DNA of 34,941 bases, from the NCBI GenBank assembly GCA_903892415.1, contig CAITIQ010000529.1, forward strand, positions 1-34,941, read 5' to 3'. Shown one piece after another: positions 33,428-34,941 of this stretch (the stretch's first letter is position 1; the number at the start of each line of letters is the position of its first letter). The position numbers were made by a program, and so were the translations under genes. Under the pieces are notes generated by a model that saw only the letters and a list, made by a program, of their open reading frames with translations, was not told where the DNA came from and ran no database searches. The DNA is from an uncultured delta proteobacterium. Lineage in GTDB: Bacteria > Myxococcota_A > Polyangia > Polyangiales > Polyangiaceae.

Positions 33428-34009
33428 TCACTTTGATACGCCCAGGTGAAACTCTGGGAAGAGCTGACCCTGTTCGTCGCTGCGGATCGCGTCGAGGATC
33501 GCCACCAAGTACTTGTACTCGATGTCGCGGGATGCGGTGACGGTCACCTGGGTTTCCTCCTCAAACCGGCCGTCGCCGGCTTGGCTCTTCAGCTGACGAG
33601 CGCAGGCCTTCACCGCGGCAAGATCGTACTCCTTCTTGCCAGTGGTAGTCGGAATGGTCATTCCGCGGCCCGTGCCTTTGCAGCCGGTCGCAATTGCTCC
33701 AAAGCTGGTCTTGAAGGCCACTCCCTCATCGGTGATCAAAACCGTGAGGTTCAGGGCCTCCTTGTTTTCGGCAGATTTGGTTTTGCCGCTGATTGCGGGC
33801 GGGGAGGTGTCGAGCTGAGTTAGGAACGTCACGCTCACGCTCGCGAGCACGAACACGAGCACGTTCATGATGATATCGAGGTAGGGGACGATATTGAGCT
33901 CGCCACTTTCCTCGCCAGGATCAGGTTCTCTCGGCTGCGAAAGGCGTCGAATCTTCGAACGCTGCGCAGCCGAGAGCGATCCTCCTTCGGACTGAGTCGC
34001 CGACGCCAT
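33428..34009 (-). CDS. ExbD/TolR-family proton-channel subunit (first copy)
   Basis: A 193-aa single-span protein. About 37 cytosolic residues precede the helix with NIVPYLDIIMNVLVFVLA, where Asp45 is the conserved proton-carrying aspartate. The periplasmic domain (about 65-193) ends in a beta-alpha-beta segment (VTVTASRDIEYKYLVAILDA) typical of ExbD. It differs clearly from the second copy, so the two are ancient paralogues rather than a recent duplication. The gene starts 5 bp after the TolQ-like gene. Two TolR-like subunits with one TolQ-like subunit is the composition of the AglR-AglQ-AglS gliding motor of Myxococcus, and also of other uncharacterised myxobacterial clusters. Confidence 0.9.
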   Translation of the reverse strand: MASATQSEGGSLSAAQRSKIRRLSQPREPDPGEESGELNIVPYLDIIMNVLVFVLASVSVTFLTQLDTSPPAISGKTKSAENKEALNLTVLITDEGVAFKTSFGAIATGCKGTGRGMTIPTTTGKKEYDLAAVKACARQLKSQAGDGRFEEETQVTVTASRDIEYKYLVAILDAIRSDEQGQLFPEFHLGVSK

Positions 34010-34014
34010 GGAAC

Positions 34015-34689
34015 TCAGTACGAGCCCTTGTTGCTGACCGTGAGCAAGTTGAAGACCCGCTCGGTGATTGAATCAAGCTCGTGGTTGATCGACTTGGCGC
34101 GAGTCTGGATGAAGACGTGCGCGATCATGCAAATGACGGCGATGCCCAAACCAAACAGCGTGTTGTACATGGCTTCCGCGATACCGGCGGAAAGCATCGC
34201 TTGCTTCTTTGCAGGCGAAAGACCTTCAGCAGCGATAGCACCGAACGTTCCGATCAGACCGGACACCGTTCCGACGAGACCAATCAGAGTCGCAATGTTT
34301 GCGAGTGACCACAGCGTACCGACGCGCTTGTCAACCTGTGGCTTGAGCTCGGACAACTTCTCGTTAAGAGCAGCGTCGATCTCATCCGCGCCCTTGTTGG
34401 CGTGAGTGAGACCAGCCTTGACGAGTTGAAGTACCGGGTAGTCGCTTGCTTCGCAGAGTTTGATTGCGCGGTCGATGTTGTTCGCGACCACTAGCTTTTT
34501 TACCTGTCCAAAAAATTCCTTCGCGTTGACGCCGTAGCGCCGAACTTGGAACAAAACGCGTTCGATGACGATCGCAACGACGATCGCGGACACGATGATA
34601 TTGAGGACGATGAAGTACGGGTTTTCGCGAATCGCGTCGCCGAGGCTCGCGCCCCCGCCTTCAGAGGCCAACATCAAGAGATGACGCAT
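34015..34689 (-). CDS. MotA/TolQ/ExbB-family proton-channel protein
   Basis: A 224-aa integral-membrane protein. The first membrane helix is at about 27-45 (YFIVLNIIVSAIVVAIVIE), followed by a large cytosolic part. Two further helices contain the family motifs IATLIGLVGTVSGLIGTFG and IAEAMYNTLFGLGIAVICMIA. It forms the pentameric shell around the ExbD/TolR helices and couples proton flow to mechanical work. The open frame begins at TTG 34695, but ATG 34689 has AGGA with a 9-nt spacer and is preferred. It is the first gene of the eight-gene co-directional run and has a good promoter about 80 bp upstream. Confidence 0.94.
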   Translation of the reverse strand: MRHLLMLASEGGGASLGDAIRENPYFIVLNIIVSAIVVAIVIERVLFQVRRYGVNAKEFFGQVKKLVVANNIDRAIKLCEASDYPVLQLVKAGLTHANKGADEIDAALNEKLSELKPQVDKRVGTLWSLANIATLIGLVGTVSGLIGTFGAIAAEGLSPAKKQAMLSAGIAEAMYNTLFGLGIAVICMIAHVFIQTRAKSINHELDSITERVFNLLTVSNKGSY

Positions 34690-34766
34690 CCCCAAGGATC
34701 CTTTCTGCGCCCACCTAGCTGCGTGAGCTCGAGTTAAATGGCAGGCGTGGTTTCAAGACCGGTGGG

Positions 34767-34796
34767 ACTATAGCGGTGTGGCGAAAGCTTGTGCAA
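34767..34796 (-). promoter_or_regulatory. Sigma70-like promoter ahead of the TolQ-like gene
   Basis: On the minus strand, TTGCAC (34791-34796) and TATAGT (34767-34772) are separated by 18 bp. The -10 box ends 77 bp before the ATG at 34689. The rest of 34797-34941 holds no gene that I can support; a 65-codon frame there is discussed under rejected items. Confidence 0.6.
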
Positions 34797-34941
34797 GTGG
34801 AGGAACACGCCTGATTTTCTGAAGGCTGTTTCAAGAACCTTTGAGTTGTCTCCTCGAGAGCACCCAAGTTCCCGCTTCATCGGAAAGTTTTGATGCTGCG
34901 ATACGAAGCGCAGAATTCTTTGGAATTGCACAGAAGACGCC

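Noticed and set aside
34734..34931. 65-codon frame upstream of the TolQ-like gene
   Set aside because: It covers the likely promoter of that gene, has no clear ribosome-binding site and shows no family pattern.

Overview
The window looks like a chromosomal stretch from a myxobacterium (Myxococcota), most likely of the Polyangiales/Sorangiineae side. This is inferred from gene style, not from a marker gene. The DNA is GC-rich. It carries two eukaryotic-type Ser/Thr kinases with C-terminal membrane anchors, an FHA-domain sigma54 activator, a PEGA/TPR-like envelope protein, a lipoprotein with a Gly/Ala-rich linker, a soluble chemosensory pathway and a one-TolQ/two-TolR motor cluster. No insertion sequence, integrase, phage gene, CRISPR array or rRNA was seen.

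Layout. (1) 1-5023, plus strand: the proteostasis block tig (3' end only), clpP, clpX, lon. A hairpin lies in each gap. (2) 5094-6665, minus: purH, converging on lon across a shared terminator. (3) 6831-9106, plus: a four-gene cassette of unknown role. It contains a ParA-type ATPase with two N-terminal Cys4 zinc modules, a ribbon-helix-helix protein, a small roadblock-like protein and a small helix-hairpin-helix-like protein. (4) 9176-13446: an RluA-type pseudouridine synthase (minus), glycogen synthase and an L,D-transpeptidase lipoprotein (plus). (5) 13577-17156: tRNA-Gly(GCC), a DUF2064-like protein, a RavA/MoxR AAA+ ATPase, a Ser/Thr kinase and tRNA-Glu(TTC). (6) 17292-18889: an FHA-sigma54 activator and a 53-residue membrane peptide, then a 20-bp tandem repeat. 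(7) 19029-26805: a chemosensory locus. A CheB-type receiver, cheW, cheA, cheR and cheB form a tightly coupled minus-strand operon, divergent from a soluble PAS-containing chemoreceptor. (8) 26897-34689, minus: eight co-directional genes with gaps of 50 bp or less (TolQ-like, two TolR-like, histidine kinase, fatty-acid desaturase, Ser/Thr kinase, PEGA/TPR protein, lipoprotein), led by a good sigma70-like promoter.

How the parts fit. Regions 1-2 and 4 are housekeeping or cell-envelope functions. Region 7 is a complete soluble chemosensory array: receptor, CheW, CheA kinase, the adaptation enzymes CheR and CheB, and an output or phosphate-sink receiver. Region 8 pairs a proton-driven TolQR-type complex with signalling and lipid-modifying genes, suggesting an envelope-homeostasis or motility unit. 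The best candidate for an undescribed system is the zinc-module ParA cassette at 6831-9106. Secondary candidates are overlapping alternative inverted repeats in the leader of the RavA-like gene and a hairpin covering the ribosome-binding site of the histidine kinase. All functional statements rest on reading motifs by eye; no database search was possible.
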